Part shown: positions 35,413-44,057 of the stretch, piece after piece | Numbering within the stretch: position 1 is the stretch's first letter | How the letters are laid out: every line of letters begins with the position of its first letter | Assembly: GCA_964386005.1 (NCBI GenBank) | Contig: CAYLSB010000018.1 | Span: 1-64,000, forward strand | Origin: FEN-1350 sp964386005 | Lineage (GTDB): Bacteria; Planctomycetota; Phycisphaerae; Sedimentisphaerales; Anaerohalosphaeraceae | Length of the DNA: 64,000 bases | Reading direction: 5' to 3' | Translations under genes and position numbers: made by a program | The notes under the pieces: model-generated | What the model saw: the letters and a program-made list of their open reading frames with translations, nothing else | What the model was told of the DNA's origin: nothing | Databases searched by the model: none

Positions 35413-36510
35413 TTATTTCAGCGAATCCTCAATTGTACGGATCAGTTCGGGATCATCCGGCTTGACCTTCGAATCAAACCGGCCCAGGATCTCGCCATGT
35501 TTGCCGATCAGAAACTTATTGAAGTTCCAGGTGATTTTCCCGGGGAAACGAGGGTTGGTTTTCACTGAGGTCAAATATCCATACAACGGATGAATGTCCT
35601 GGCCGGTTACTGATATCTTGGAAAAGATCGGAAATGAAACATTATAATTCGATGTACAAAATGCCTTGATTTCGGCGCTGGTTCCGGGTTCCTGACCGCC
35701 GAAGTTGTTAGCCGGAAACGCCAAAACCGAAAAACCGCGATCTTTGTATGTTTCGTAGAGTTTCTGGAGTCCTTCGTATTGCGGAGTAAAACCGCAACGA
35801 CTGGCCACATTGACCAGCAAGACAATCTTGCCCTTGAATTCTGACATGCGAACCGGTTTCCCGTCGATATCGTCTATGGAAAATCCGTAAAATCCCGTCA
35901 CGGGAATGATCACTTCATTTCGGCGGAAAAAAGACAGCGTGAAAGGCGAGTTGTACCTGGCAAAGATCGGCTCCCCGTCGGTTTTCCATCCACTCTCAAC
36001 GATATAATTTTCCAGTTTGGTTTTGTGGGACTCATACGTTTTCTCGTCCCAGGAACCGGAATAGGTGATCGCCGCGGCCAGATGCCCGGGAATTTGTTTC
36101 AGCTCGACGCTGGAGTCCTGCGGTTCGGGTAAGGTTTCCAGAGTGAACTCGGCCGGCATGGCAAAGGTAACGATCCAGGCATCGGGGGTTTTCTGCTGGC
36201 CGACCGGGGCGGTCATGGCGATCTTCTGTGAAGCCGCCTGCTGATGGACCGGCGCTGTCATGGCGATAGATTGTTTGGACCGGTTTTTTCCTGAAATATA
36301 ACCGAAGAGACGGTTAAAGGCCTTGTTGCCGACTTCGTTGAAATCGCCTTCGATCCGAGTCTGTGCCACCACATAGGGCTTATACTCGCGCAGTTCGATT
36401 GCCCCCTGTTTTTCAATGACCGTATAGGAAACCTGTTCCACTCCCGCCTCGGAAGAACAGGCACCGATGAATGTCAGAAATCCCATCGATACGAAACTCC
36501 ATTTTGTCAT
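35413..36510 (-). CDS. SOUL haem-binding/glutathione peroxidase fusion lipoprotein
   Basis: 365 residues. The N-terminus is a lipoprotein signal with lipobox IGAC (lipidated Cys18). Residues about 23-200 are a SOUL/haem-binding domain (YTVIEKQGAIELREYKPYVVAQT, KQSIAMTAPV twice, FARYNSPFTLSFFRRNEV). From about 215 to 365 lies a complete glutathione-peroxidase domain with NVASRCGFTPQYEGLQ (peroxidatic Cys239, Cys rather than Sec), LAFPANNFGGQEPG and ITWNFNKFLIGK. Both halves look intact, so a membrane-anchored haem-plus-peroxidase protein is plausible. The start at ATG 36510 has GAGG 6 bases upstream; a start 12 bases earlier is possible. Confidence 0.88.
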   Translation of the reverse strand: MTKWSFVSMGFLTFIGACSSEAGVEQVSYTVIEKQGAIELREYKPYVVAQTRIEGDFNEVGNKAFNRLFGYISGKNRSKQSIAMTAPVHQQAASQKIAMTAPVGQQKTPDAWIVTFAMPAEFTLETLPEPQDSSVELKQIPGHLAAAITYSGSWDEKTYESHKTKLENYIVESGWKTDGEPIFARYNSPFTLSFFRRNEVIIPVTGFYGFSIDDIDGKPVRMSEFKGKIVLLVNVASRCGFTPQYEGLQKLYETYKDRGFSVLAFPANNFGGQEPGTSAEIKAFCTSNYNVSFPIFSKISVTGQDIHPLYGYLTSVKTNPRFPGKITWNFNKFLIGKHGEILGRFDSKVKPDDPELIRTIEDSLK

Positions 36511-36681
36511 AGAGAACCTCATAATCCTTTCCCGACCGCGAAGGACTCGGACCCCTTGTCCGAATCGACCATTCGTTATCCGATTATACTGCCGGAGAAG
36601 AAACCGGTTCATAGAAATAGGACGAATCGGTACGGATCACCCAAACAAAATCAAATACCCATGAGCCAAGGCGATTGGTCG

Positions 36682-37638
36682 TCAGGATCGGGGTATTTCG
36701 GCCGTAAGCCAGGCACTGCCGAGTTCGTCACAGGAGGCAACATGGCGGGGATTCAAAAATCCCGCCAAGCCAATATGCTCCAGCAGTTCAGATTCCGAAA
36801 AAGCCCCGACCATCACGTTAAAAATCGCCGGCAGAAGAGGCCCGGTTTTGTCGTCGTTCATCAGAAACTCCTGAACAACCAACAGACCTCCGGGAACCAT
36901 CGAAGCATAGGCCTTTTGAAGAATGGCCGCAGCCGGACTGGATGGGCCGTGCATGATGTTGGACAGCAGCACTACATCATTTCCGGAACCGAAATCATGG
37001 GTCTCCCAGCTTCCCTCCCGGACCGAAATTCGATCGGTCATCTTCTCGCGGGCAAGGACTTCACGGGTAATCACAAGGGTTTCGGGCAGATCGAAAACAA
37101 TCGCGCGTAAACCGGGATATTGGCGGCAGGCCAGGATGCTATAGGTCCCCGGGCCTCCGCCGACATCGAAGAGCATCTTACGGCCGGTTAGATCGACCGA
37201 ATCCAGGAATAGCCGCCCTCGGCCGGTGAGAGTGAGGTTGTGCATACCGAGGATGAAATTGCGATGGGGATCTTTCACAGCAGGTTTGGGACCGCTTCGA
37301 ATCGCGTTGGGAAGGTCGCTCCAGAAATTCCAGACACCGGCGGAATGCCCGATGATGTCGCCCTGATAGAATGTATTGCCCTTGACCAGATACGTTTCCG
37401 CCAGAGGACTGTTGCGGTAGTGATCTCCGGATTTGCATAATAAACCCATGGCGGTTACTGCGATCAGAACCTTTTCCAATAAATCGGGTTTGGCCAAGCA
37501 AACTCCGGCCAATTCGCCGGCCGTCATCGAACGATCGGACAAATGCGCGAACAGTTCCAGATCGCAGGCCACCTGAAGAATCCGCGAGGCCCGATATCCC
37601 CATGTCAGTTCCTGAAGATACGAAAGATCACGCTTCAT
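36682..37638 (-). CDS. SAM-dependent O-methyltransferase (acetylserotonin/hydroxyneurosporene type)
   Basis: 318 residues. An N-terminal winged-helix dimerisation domain (residues 1-75, ASRILQVACDLELFAHL) precedes a Rossmann methyltransferase with the SAM motif LFDVGGGPGTYSILA and VVLLSNIMHG. This family methylates small-molecule hydroxyls, often in secondary metabolism. Its start overlaps the end of the helicase gene by 11 bp, so it is the last gene of a four-gene operon. The substrate is unknown. Confidence 0.87.
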   Translation of the reverse strand: MKRDLSYLQELTWGYRASRILQVACDLELFAHLSDRSMTAGELAGVCLAKPDLLEKVLIAVTAMGLLCKSGDHYRNSPLAETYLVKGNTFYQGDIIGHSAGVWNFWSDLPNAIRSGPKPAVKDPHRNFILGMHNLTLTGRGRLFLDSVDLTGRKMLFDVGGGPGTYSILACRQYPGLRAIVFDLPETLVITREVLAREKMTDRISVREGSWETHDFGSGNDVVLLSNIMHGPSSPAAAILQKAYASMVPGGLLVVQEFLMNDDKTGPLLPAIFNVMVGAFSESELLEHIGLAGFLNPRHVASCDELGSAWLTAEIPRS

Positions 37639-40600
37639 GAATTCGGATTCCTTTACAATGAATGCAAATCCTGCCCATTCCCGACAACAACGACGGATCT
37701 TTAAACTCGGCCATCGATCGAATCCGTTTGCATTTCGGACATTCCTTCATGTCCCCGTTTTCAAGACGACTGACTTTCGCACGGATTTTTTTCAGAAAGG
37801 GACTTTCATCCCTGCGTTCACGAATCACATGGTACAACTGCTGATTCAGGGCCTCGACCGGATCGTCGCCGATATTGAATCGATTGATTCGGATAAATCG
37901 GTATCCATATCCTTCAAGGATCTTCTGGCGATAGACGTCTTCGTCGCGATAGTAATCCTGATAATGGAATATTCCGACTTCATCGGCATCCTTGAAATGC
38001 TCTTCGAATCCGTCATATTCGATGATGATGTTGTGTATTGCATTCCGGAGGGTAACGGCTAAAAGAAAATCCACCCGATACTTCGGGTAGGAATAACGTG
38101 GATCCAACTGGGATAAATAGTCGCCGATATTGAATTGGGGAAATAACTCGGAATCCGGACGATGCTTTTCCCAGAATTCCGTCTGGTAAAACCAGTTCAG
38201 AACCTGGGCCTCCATAGGGGATCGGCTATCCGTTGTATCCGGCAGGCAGTCCGTCCCTGCCTGGTTCATCACGGTAAAATAATGACCGAGGGCATCTCGA
38301 ATGGTTCCGGAAAATGTATCGATGGCTTTACTCAGCACAAAATGCATCCGCTCGCGCGCTCGACTGAAACCCACATTGAGTCGCTGAATTCGGATCTTGG
38401 ACTCATCCTCCAGATCCGGTTGATCCAGGTTTTTTGGAAACACGAAACCTAACCGGTCATCCTCCTCCGATGCGACCATGGAATAAAATACAATGTCCCG
38501 CTCTTCCCCCTGACAGGTATCGAACGTCATGATTTTCAATTTGTACGTATCAAAAAGCTCCTGGGATTCCGGCAAACGTCGGATTTGCTGATACAAAAAT
38601 TCCTGCTGATTCGTATGGGGAGTGATAATGCCGAGGGAAACGGATTTCCCCAAAGAACGGATTTCCCGCAATTGGGCGATGATGAAATCGACTTCCATCG
38701 AATTGGTTTTGGGAATCGGGCTTCGTTTCCCCTCCGAAGGGATCACATCAAATCGAATCACCTCCCGGATCGGCTTGCCCCGGATTTTCATGACCTGCAG
38801 GGAATCATTGTAGAAGGTGTGATTGGAATACGATATCAGTTCTTTGTAACCTCGAAAATGCTTTCGAAGCTGGATCGAATAATTTGTCACATAGCCCGCA
38901 AAATCCAACACGGATGTTTTGATATTGAATTTCTGCAACCGCGTGAGATGGGATGGGTCTTGAGTAACGCATTGCCGAAACGTCTTTTCGAGACGATTCA
39001 TGTATTCGGTGTTGATGTCGGTTCGTGCCTGGGCGGCTTTCAGGTTACTAAACTGTTTATTGTCGCCGAGGATGAGAACCCGTCTGGCACGAAGAAGAGC
39101 GGGAAAGGCCTGGGCAATACTCACCTGAGAGGCCTCGTCGAAGATCACCAGATCGAAGATCTCCGGAATCAACGGGATATACTCGGCATAATCGCGAACA
39201 CTGGCCAGAATGCAGGGAAACGCCTCTTTGAGTTTGAGAAAATCATCTTTGGGGAATTTCCGTTTCTTTTGAATGATGTGGCGCAACGTCTTGGCGGTGG
39301 ATCCGGATTCATTTTTGAAACGGACGACCCGTTCATCGAGTTTGTAGGCCAGCAAGGCGGTTACCAGGCGATGAATATTTGCCATCTCAATCCCATAGTG
39401 GGTATCCGGAAGCGATTGAAACGCCTTTTGTATTCGCCGGCAAAGCGAGATGTACCGAATGAGAATGTCAAAATCATTTTCCGAATATTCGGTCAGCTTG
39501 TTCTCGCACACCGTATGGAATCGGTTTACATCCATTCCGGCGACTGCCTGCGTGTGAGGATAGTGCGGCAGGTGTTCTCGGAGGAATTCCACCTCGGCAT
39601 CGAAAGGCAATAACGTCTCGGCCATCTGTTTATATCGTGTGAGTGCTCGTGCGATCGCTCTCAAATCGGCATGATACAGCCGATCGGGGAGATCGCCGGA
39701 TCCATCAAGAATGTGTTCGATACCGGGGATCTGTTGCTCGGCGATCGTTGAACACAATCGCATATAATCGGCCTGCAATAACGTGCGGGACAGGGATTGA
39801 AAATGATCCTGCGCCAGATCGGAAGCGATCGGATTCTGATGAATTTCCATCCGCCGGGTGTCGAATTCCTCCAGCCAGATCGCAATCGCGTCCAATTCAT
39901 TCTGATTGTTGCCTTTCAGGATCTCTGTTACACTCCGAAGAAGCTCCTCGTCAGAAAAACAATGGATTTCCAGATCGCCCTTCAGCTCCACAACATATTT
40001 CGCCAGTTCAAACAGCGTCTTCAGTTGAGGAAGATGTCGATGGGGCTTGAGGAAAGAAAAGGAGGAGAAGGCCTTCTTGAATCGTAAATTCAAGGCAGCG
40101 ACTTTTCCACGATGAAAGAGAAATCCCAACCCCCAACCCCGAATCCGATCATAGTCTTCCAGAATATCTTTTAGCGTATTGATATCGAAATCATCTGTGA
40201 TCTCGACGTGGCTGAGAATGGAAGCCGCGTTTTCAAATACCGATCGCACTTTCATAACCGGAGGCCTCAGCAAGGCCATTCGATGGAGATGATTTCGGAA
40301 AACGTCAAATTCGTTCTCCAACGCATCGTCACAACGAATAATGGCCCCTATTCGCTGGGATTTCAGTTTGCCATCAATCTCTTTGCATTGATCGTAGAAT
40401 TGATGCAGGAGTTCTGTGGCCGGGATTCGTTGGGATTCGGGGATGTCCCGGAAGGTTTTCAAGTGTTCTTCCGACCGGGGATATTCCCGCATCACTTCCT
40501 TGACGCGGATCAGAGTACTCAAGGTATCACAAACTCGGCCGATCTTGCGGATGGAGTCCGCGTCGATCGGCGTCATCAGAGACAATCCACAATCGGTTCT

Positions 40601-42616
40601 GTAATCCACACCGCTTCGGAGTTTCATCAGAATACCGCGGATTTCGCGGAGGGTATCCGCGGAATCCGGAACCAGGGTTACCTCCGCCAAATCAACCGGA
40701 CAGGATGTCGTATTGATTTGACGCCATAACCGGATGGCTTCCAGGATATCCTCCAGAGAAATATCCTGATACGCCAGGATTTCCGTTTCGATATCCTCTT
40801 TCAGGGAATTGACGCTCTTGTGAATATTCTCGTCGAGAATTTCGAATTCGCTTCGCACAACCTTGAAATGGTTTTCGATTTGGGTAATCGAAGACGCGGA
40901 CAAAATGTCGGAATAGGTATTGATCGCTTTTCCAAGCCGAAGAATCGGATTTTGGAAATTCTGATCCAGGCGAACGGAATTCAGGGTGGAGGATATTTTG
41001 TCCTCGACGACATCCAGGGCCTCTTTCTTATCGGAAAGCACGAGCACCGAGCGATTCTGAAGTACGGCGTTAAACAACACGGCCGTAATGGTATGGCTCT
41101 TTCCCGTTCCGGGCGGGCCCTCCACCGTCACGACATGGACGTTGGACTTTTCCAGGGCCGACAGGACGCATCGCTGTTCCCCGTTGAGGGGAATCGGACT
41201 TTCGAATACCAGTTGATCTTTGATCTCCGTCCTGTTCCATTCATCATCCACCTGGATGTTCACATTCTCGGGTTCTTGGGTGATAAACGATTGGGTGATT
41301 CGTTCGAAGGATTGGACCAGGGGATTGGATGGATCCATATTCAATAACTCTTCATAATCATTGACCAGGGCTTCATCGGCTTTGTCGAACAAAACAAGAT
41401 AACAGGAAGTGGACAGATGGATTTGCTTGCTGGAAATCGATTCGGGAACCCCCGGACGAAAAGATAACGTTTGACCTATTCCGAAATAATCGCATAACTC
41501 GTCGAGGACGGCCGAACATTTTCGATGGAAGGCCTCCGATCCTTCGCTCAGGTACAGGATACGATCCTTGATGCTTTGAAGCATCCCGCTCGTTCCGCAT
41601 TTCCGGTTGTATTCCTGGGCGATATACTCAAGAGCTTTTTTGTTGATGAATACCTGAGAATGAAATGACAATTCATAGCGGTCTTTTTCACTCTCCACAT
41701 CAATTGGAATATAAAATATCGGATATTTGACTCCCTCGTACGAAATGTCGCAGAAGTATAAATAATACTCCTTGTTCTCAAGGATATGTTTGCACCGTTC
41801 GATTTCGAAGATTTCACTGTACAATTCGGCCAGACGAATTCCCTGGAAATAGGACATGACCTCCGATGTCGCCTCGTCCAGTTTCAGGGCGCCCGATAAT
41901 GGTTCAACGCCATCCATCGATTCATCCGCGATGAATTGTCGAATCATGGCTCCGGTGGAGTCGTCAACCCGATCCAGCAGGATCTTCGTCAAATCCTCCT
42001 GAATCACATCCACGGAGTTTTCATCCCCAAGCCCCATGGTTCGAAGCGGTTTTTCAACCTGCCGGACCAGGGGAACAACGATAGTGGATTTCAACAAGCC
42101 GGACAGAACATCCAGACTCTTCTGGAAGGCCATGTCGTATTCATTCGTATATTCCTGCGAGAATCGTGCTATGGAGGATGCTCCATCTGCACAGATCCGG
42201 TCAATCTTTTCCTGCGTAAGCACGGAAACAATACCCCTCCGCAACGAGTCGATCAGGTCGGAAGGCATTTCTCGGCGATATTTTCCCTTGGGCACCTTGA
42301 TCACGTCGGTCGAAAAGGCCTCTTGAATGGACTTACCAACAAGGGAGAAAAAGTCGGGATACTTTTCAAGGTTGACGCCGATTTTTAACAATGGACTCTT
42401 GTCGTCGTTCAAAGACACGCTTCGGCGAGGTCGCCCGCGTTTGTGAAAATCGGTTTCCAGAAAATCCATATAATATCGCGATAGACTTCGGAGAAACGAC
42501 ATGAAACCGGAATCCTCTTGACGAAGATCTTCCGGCTCCGAACGAGCCGAGACCGGCTTGGCTTTCTTGAACGGATCGGAGATCCGTTTTCCGAAGAGAA
42601 AATCAAAGAAGCCCAT
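37628..42616 (-). CDS. SF1 helicase with a C-terminal nuclease-like domain and zinc finger
   Basis: 1662 residues. Walker A VEGPPGTGKSHT (Lys506), Walker B IFDEASQ, LGDNKQF, TFDTCQGEERDIVFYSMVA and LNVGFSRARERMHFV are the UPF1/DNA2-type SF1 motifs, split by a long middle insertion of about 600 residues. After them comes a probable nuclease-like region (YPKYRVDFLLAV, then IIIEYDGFEEHF, PD-(D/E)xK/DUF559-like) and a C-terminal CPKC/CIHC zinc finger. Similar helicase-nuclease proteins serve in phage defence or DNA repair; the exact family is not recognised. It starts 4 bp after the permease stop. The frame is intact. Confidence 0.85.
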   Translation of the reverse strand: MGFFDFLFGKRISDPFKKAKPVSARSEPEDLRQEDSGFMSFLRSLSRYYMDFLETDFHKRGRPRRSVSLNDDKSPLLKIGVNLEKYPDFFSLVGKSIQEAFSTDVIKVPKGKYRREMPSDLIDSLRRGIVSVLTQEKIDRICADGASSIARFSQEYTNEYDMAFQKSLDVLSGLLKSTIVVPLVRQVEKPLRTMGLGDENSVDVIQEDLTKILLDRVDDSTGAMIRQFIADESMDGVEPLSGALKLDEATSEVMSYFQGIRLAELYSEIFEIERCKHILENKEYYLYFCDISYEGVKYPIFYIPIDVESEKDRYELSFHSQVFINKKALEYIAQEYNRKCGTSGMLQSIKDRILYLSEGSEAFHRKCSAVLDELCDYFGIGQTLSFRPGVPESISSKQIHLSTSCYLVLFDKADEALVNDYEELLNMDPSNPLVQSFERITQSFITQEPENVNIQVDDEWNRTEIKDQLVFESPIPLNGEQRCVLSALEKSNVHVVTVEGPPGTGKSHTITAVLFNAVLQNRSVLVLSDKKEALDVVEDKISSTLNSVRLDQNFQNPILRLGKAINTYSDILSASSITQIENHFKVVRSEFEILDENIHKSVNSLKEDIETEILAYQDISLEDILEAIRLWRQINTTSCPVDLAEVTLVPDSADTLREIRGILMKLRSGVDYRTDCGLSLMTPIDADSIRKIGRVCDTLSTLIRVKEVMREYPRSEEHLKTFRDIPESQRIPATELLHQFYDQCKEIDGKLKSQRIGAIIRCDDALENEFDVFRNHLHRMALLRPPVMKVRSVFENAASILSHVEITDDFDINTLKDILEDYDRIRGWGLGFLFHRGKVAALNLRFKKAFSSFSFLKPHRHLPQLKTLFELAKYVVELKGDLEIHCFSDEELLRSVTEILKGNNQNELDAIAIWLEEFDTRRMEIHQNPIASDLAQDHFQSLSRTLLQADYMRLCSTIAEQQIPGIEHILDGSGDLPDRLYHADLRAIARALTRYKQMAETLLPFDAEVEFLREHLPHYPHTQAVAGMDVNRFHTVCENKLTEYSENDFDILIRYISLCRRIQKAFQSLPDTHYGIEMANIHRLVTALLAYKLDERVVRFKNESGSTAKTLRHIIQKKRKFPKDDFLKLKEAFPCILASVRDYAEYIPLIPEIFDLVIFDEASQVSIAQAFPALLRARRVLILGDNKQFSNLKAAQARTDINTEYMNRLEKTFRQCVTQDPSHLTRLQKFNIKTSVLDFAGYVTNYSIQLRKHFRGYKELISYSNHTFYNDSLQVMKIRGKPIREVIRFDVIPSEGKRSPIPKTNSMEVDFIIAQLREIRSLGKSVSLGIITPHTNQQEFLYQQIRRLPESQELFDTYKLKIMTFDTCQGEERDIVFYSMVASEEDDRLGFVFPKNLDQPDLEDESKIRIQRLNVGFSRARERMHFVLSKAIDTFSGTIRDALGHYFTVMNQAGTDCLPDTTDSRSPMEAQVLNWFYQTEFWEKHRPDSELFPQFNIGDYLSQLDPRYSYPKYRVDFLLAVTLRNAIHNIIIEYDGFEEHFKDADEVGIFHYQDYYRDEDVYRQKILEGYGYRFIRINRFNIGDDPVEALNQQLYHVIRERRDESPFLKKIRAKVSRLENGDMKECPKCKRIRSMAEFKDPSLLSGMGRICIHCKGIRIHEA

Positions 42617-42620
42617 ACGA

Positions 42621-44054
42621 TTACTCGTTTGAACGATTCGTTATCGGTTCAGCCGATGAACCCTTTTTGCGGCGAATCAATGTATCCATAATCAATAGAA
42701 TGATTCCCAGCAGAAATGTGCACAGCAAGACGATCAGCGATTTCGGCTTAACGGCGCGGGCGTAGTTGACGCAATTATAGACAAGATACCCGCACACTCC
42801 GCAGAAGATCAATGTTGTGATGGGATATCCCGTTACACGATAGGGCCGCTCCGTCGTTGCCTCGCGGTATCGCAAAACGATAACTGACAAATTCGTCGCC
42901 AGATAAAAACCGTAAACCGCAATGGCCGTATAAATCAATGTATCGATATAATTGCGAAGTAAAATGATCATGGCGATGGCGATCAGACCCTGGGCCAGCA
43001 GCGCCCAGATCGGTGTCCCCGTCATGGGATTCCATCGACTGAACGGACGGAACGTGGGATGTTCCTGGCCGAGAGCATAGGAGATTCTCGCACCGGTAAA
43101 GATTAATCCATTGACTGCACCCAGAGCGGAGACACAGATGAGGATCGAAATGGCCGCGGCCGACCAGCCGGGTAGAATGCTGGCCACGACATCGGCGGCG
43201 ACCGCCTTGGAACCAACAAGGCCGTTATATCCGAGAACGTGGAGAAATGCGATATTCAGCAAAAGATATAACCCGATCACGGCACATGTCCCAAGAACCA
43301 ATGCACGAACGATATTACGACGGGGATTTTTAATTTCGGCGGCCACATACGCCATTTCATTCCAGCCGCCGTAGGTGAATAACACAAACACCAATGCCGT
43401 GGCCAAGGGGAACGAAAAAGTCGGGGCCGGCGCTGCCGGCGCTTGACGGGCACAGAATGCCACAAGAGCAACCGTCAATAGACCGATTGCCTTAATCACT
43501 GTAAGAAGATTCTGGGTCCATTTACCTTGTCGAACTCCGACAATATGGATCACGGTGAGAAAGACGACCGCCCCGCAAGCCAGAAGAAGTCCCTCGGTGG
43601 ATTTTGTCGCATCAGCTTCGGCATTGAAAGCCCGCAGGGCATACGTGGCAAACGCAAAAGCCATAACAGCAATATCCCCCGGCCGCACAATCGAAAGCTG
43701 CACCCAGCCGAACAGAAAGCCCGCCCATCGGCCGTAGGCCTTGGATAGATACACGTAATCGCCTCCGGCACGTGGAAAGGCCGTCGCCAGTTCCGCATAT
43801 CCCAGCGCGCCGAACAGAGAAATCAGTCCCCCTGCCACCCACAGAACCAGTACGGCCAGGCGATGACAGGTTTCCGAAGAAAGATTTGGAACCAGTCCGG
43901 CGATCCAATCGCTGATAGAACCGACACCGGATGCGATATCCGGGGCCATCTGGTAGATGCCGACTCCGATGATGATGCCGACGATGATACTGGTGGAATC
44001 GAACATCGATAATTGCCGTGTCGGAGTCGAAGACGAGGTCGTTTGCGGATTCAT
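42621..44054 (-). CDS. APC-superfamily amino acid permease
   Basis: 477 residues with 12 or more hydrophobic segments. The first helix SIIVGIIIGVGIYQMAP carries the GxG motif of the APC unwound helix that binds the amino acid, and GDYVYLSKAYGRWAGFLFGW is typical. It resembles LAT-type exchangers and imports or exchanges an amino acid with protons or another amino acid. It starts 3 bp after the propeller/methyltransferase stop and ends 4 bp before the helicase start, so all are in one transcript. Substrate unknown. Confidence 0.9.
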   Translation of the reverse strand: MNPQTTSSSTPTRQLSMFDSTSIIVGIIIGVGIYQMAPDIASGVGSISDWIAGLVPNLSSETCHRLAVLVLWVAGGLISLFGALGYAELATAFPRAGGDYVYLSKAYGRWAGFLFGWVQLSIVRPGDIAVMAFAFATYALRAFNAEADATKSTEGLLLACGAVVFLTVIHIVGVRQGKWTQNLLTVIKAIGLLTVALVAFCARQAPAAPAPTFSFPLATALVFVLFTYGGWNEMAYVAAEIKNPRRNIVRALVLGTCAVIGLYLLLNIAFLHVLGYNGLVGSKAVAADVVASILPGWSAAAISILICVSALGAVNGLIFTGARISYALGQEHPTFRPFSRWNPMTGTPIWALLAQGLIAIAMIILLRNYIDTLIYTAIAVYGFYLATNLSVIVLRYREATTERPYRVTGYPITTLIFCGVCGYLVYNCVNYARAVKPKSLIVLLCTFLLGIILLIMDTLIRRKKGSSAEPITNRSNE

Positions 44055-44057
44055 GGT

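Noticed and set aside
34686..35465. 259-codon plus-strand frame over dtd
   Set aside because: dtd on the other strand has all family motifs. This frame has none and overlaps it fully.
38585..39613. 342-codon plus-strand frame inside the helicase gene
   Set aside because: It is a shadow of the helicase reading frame with no start site or homology I recognise.
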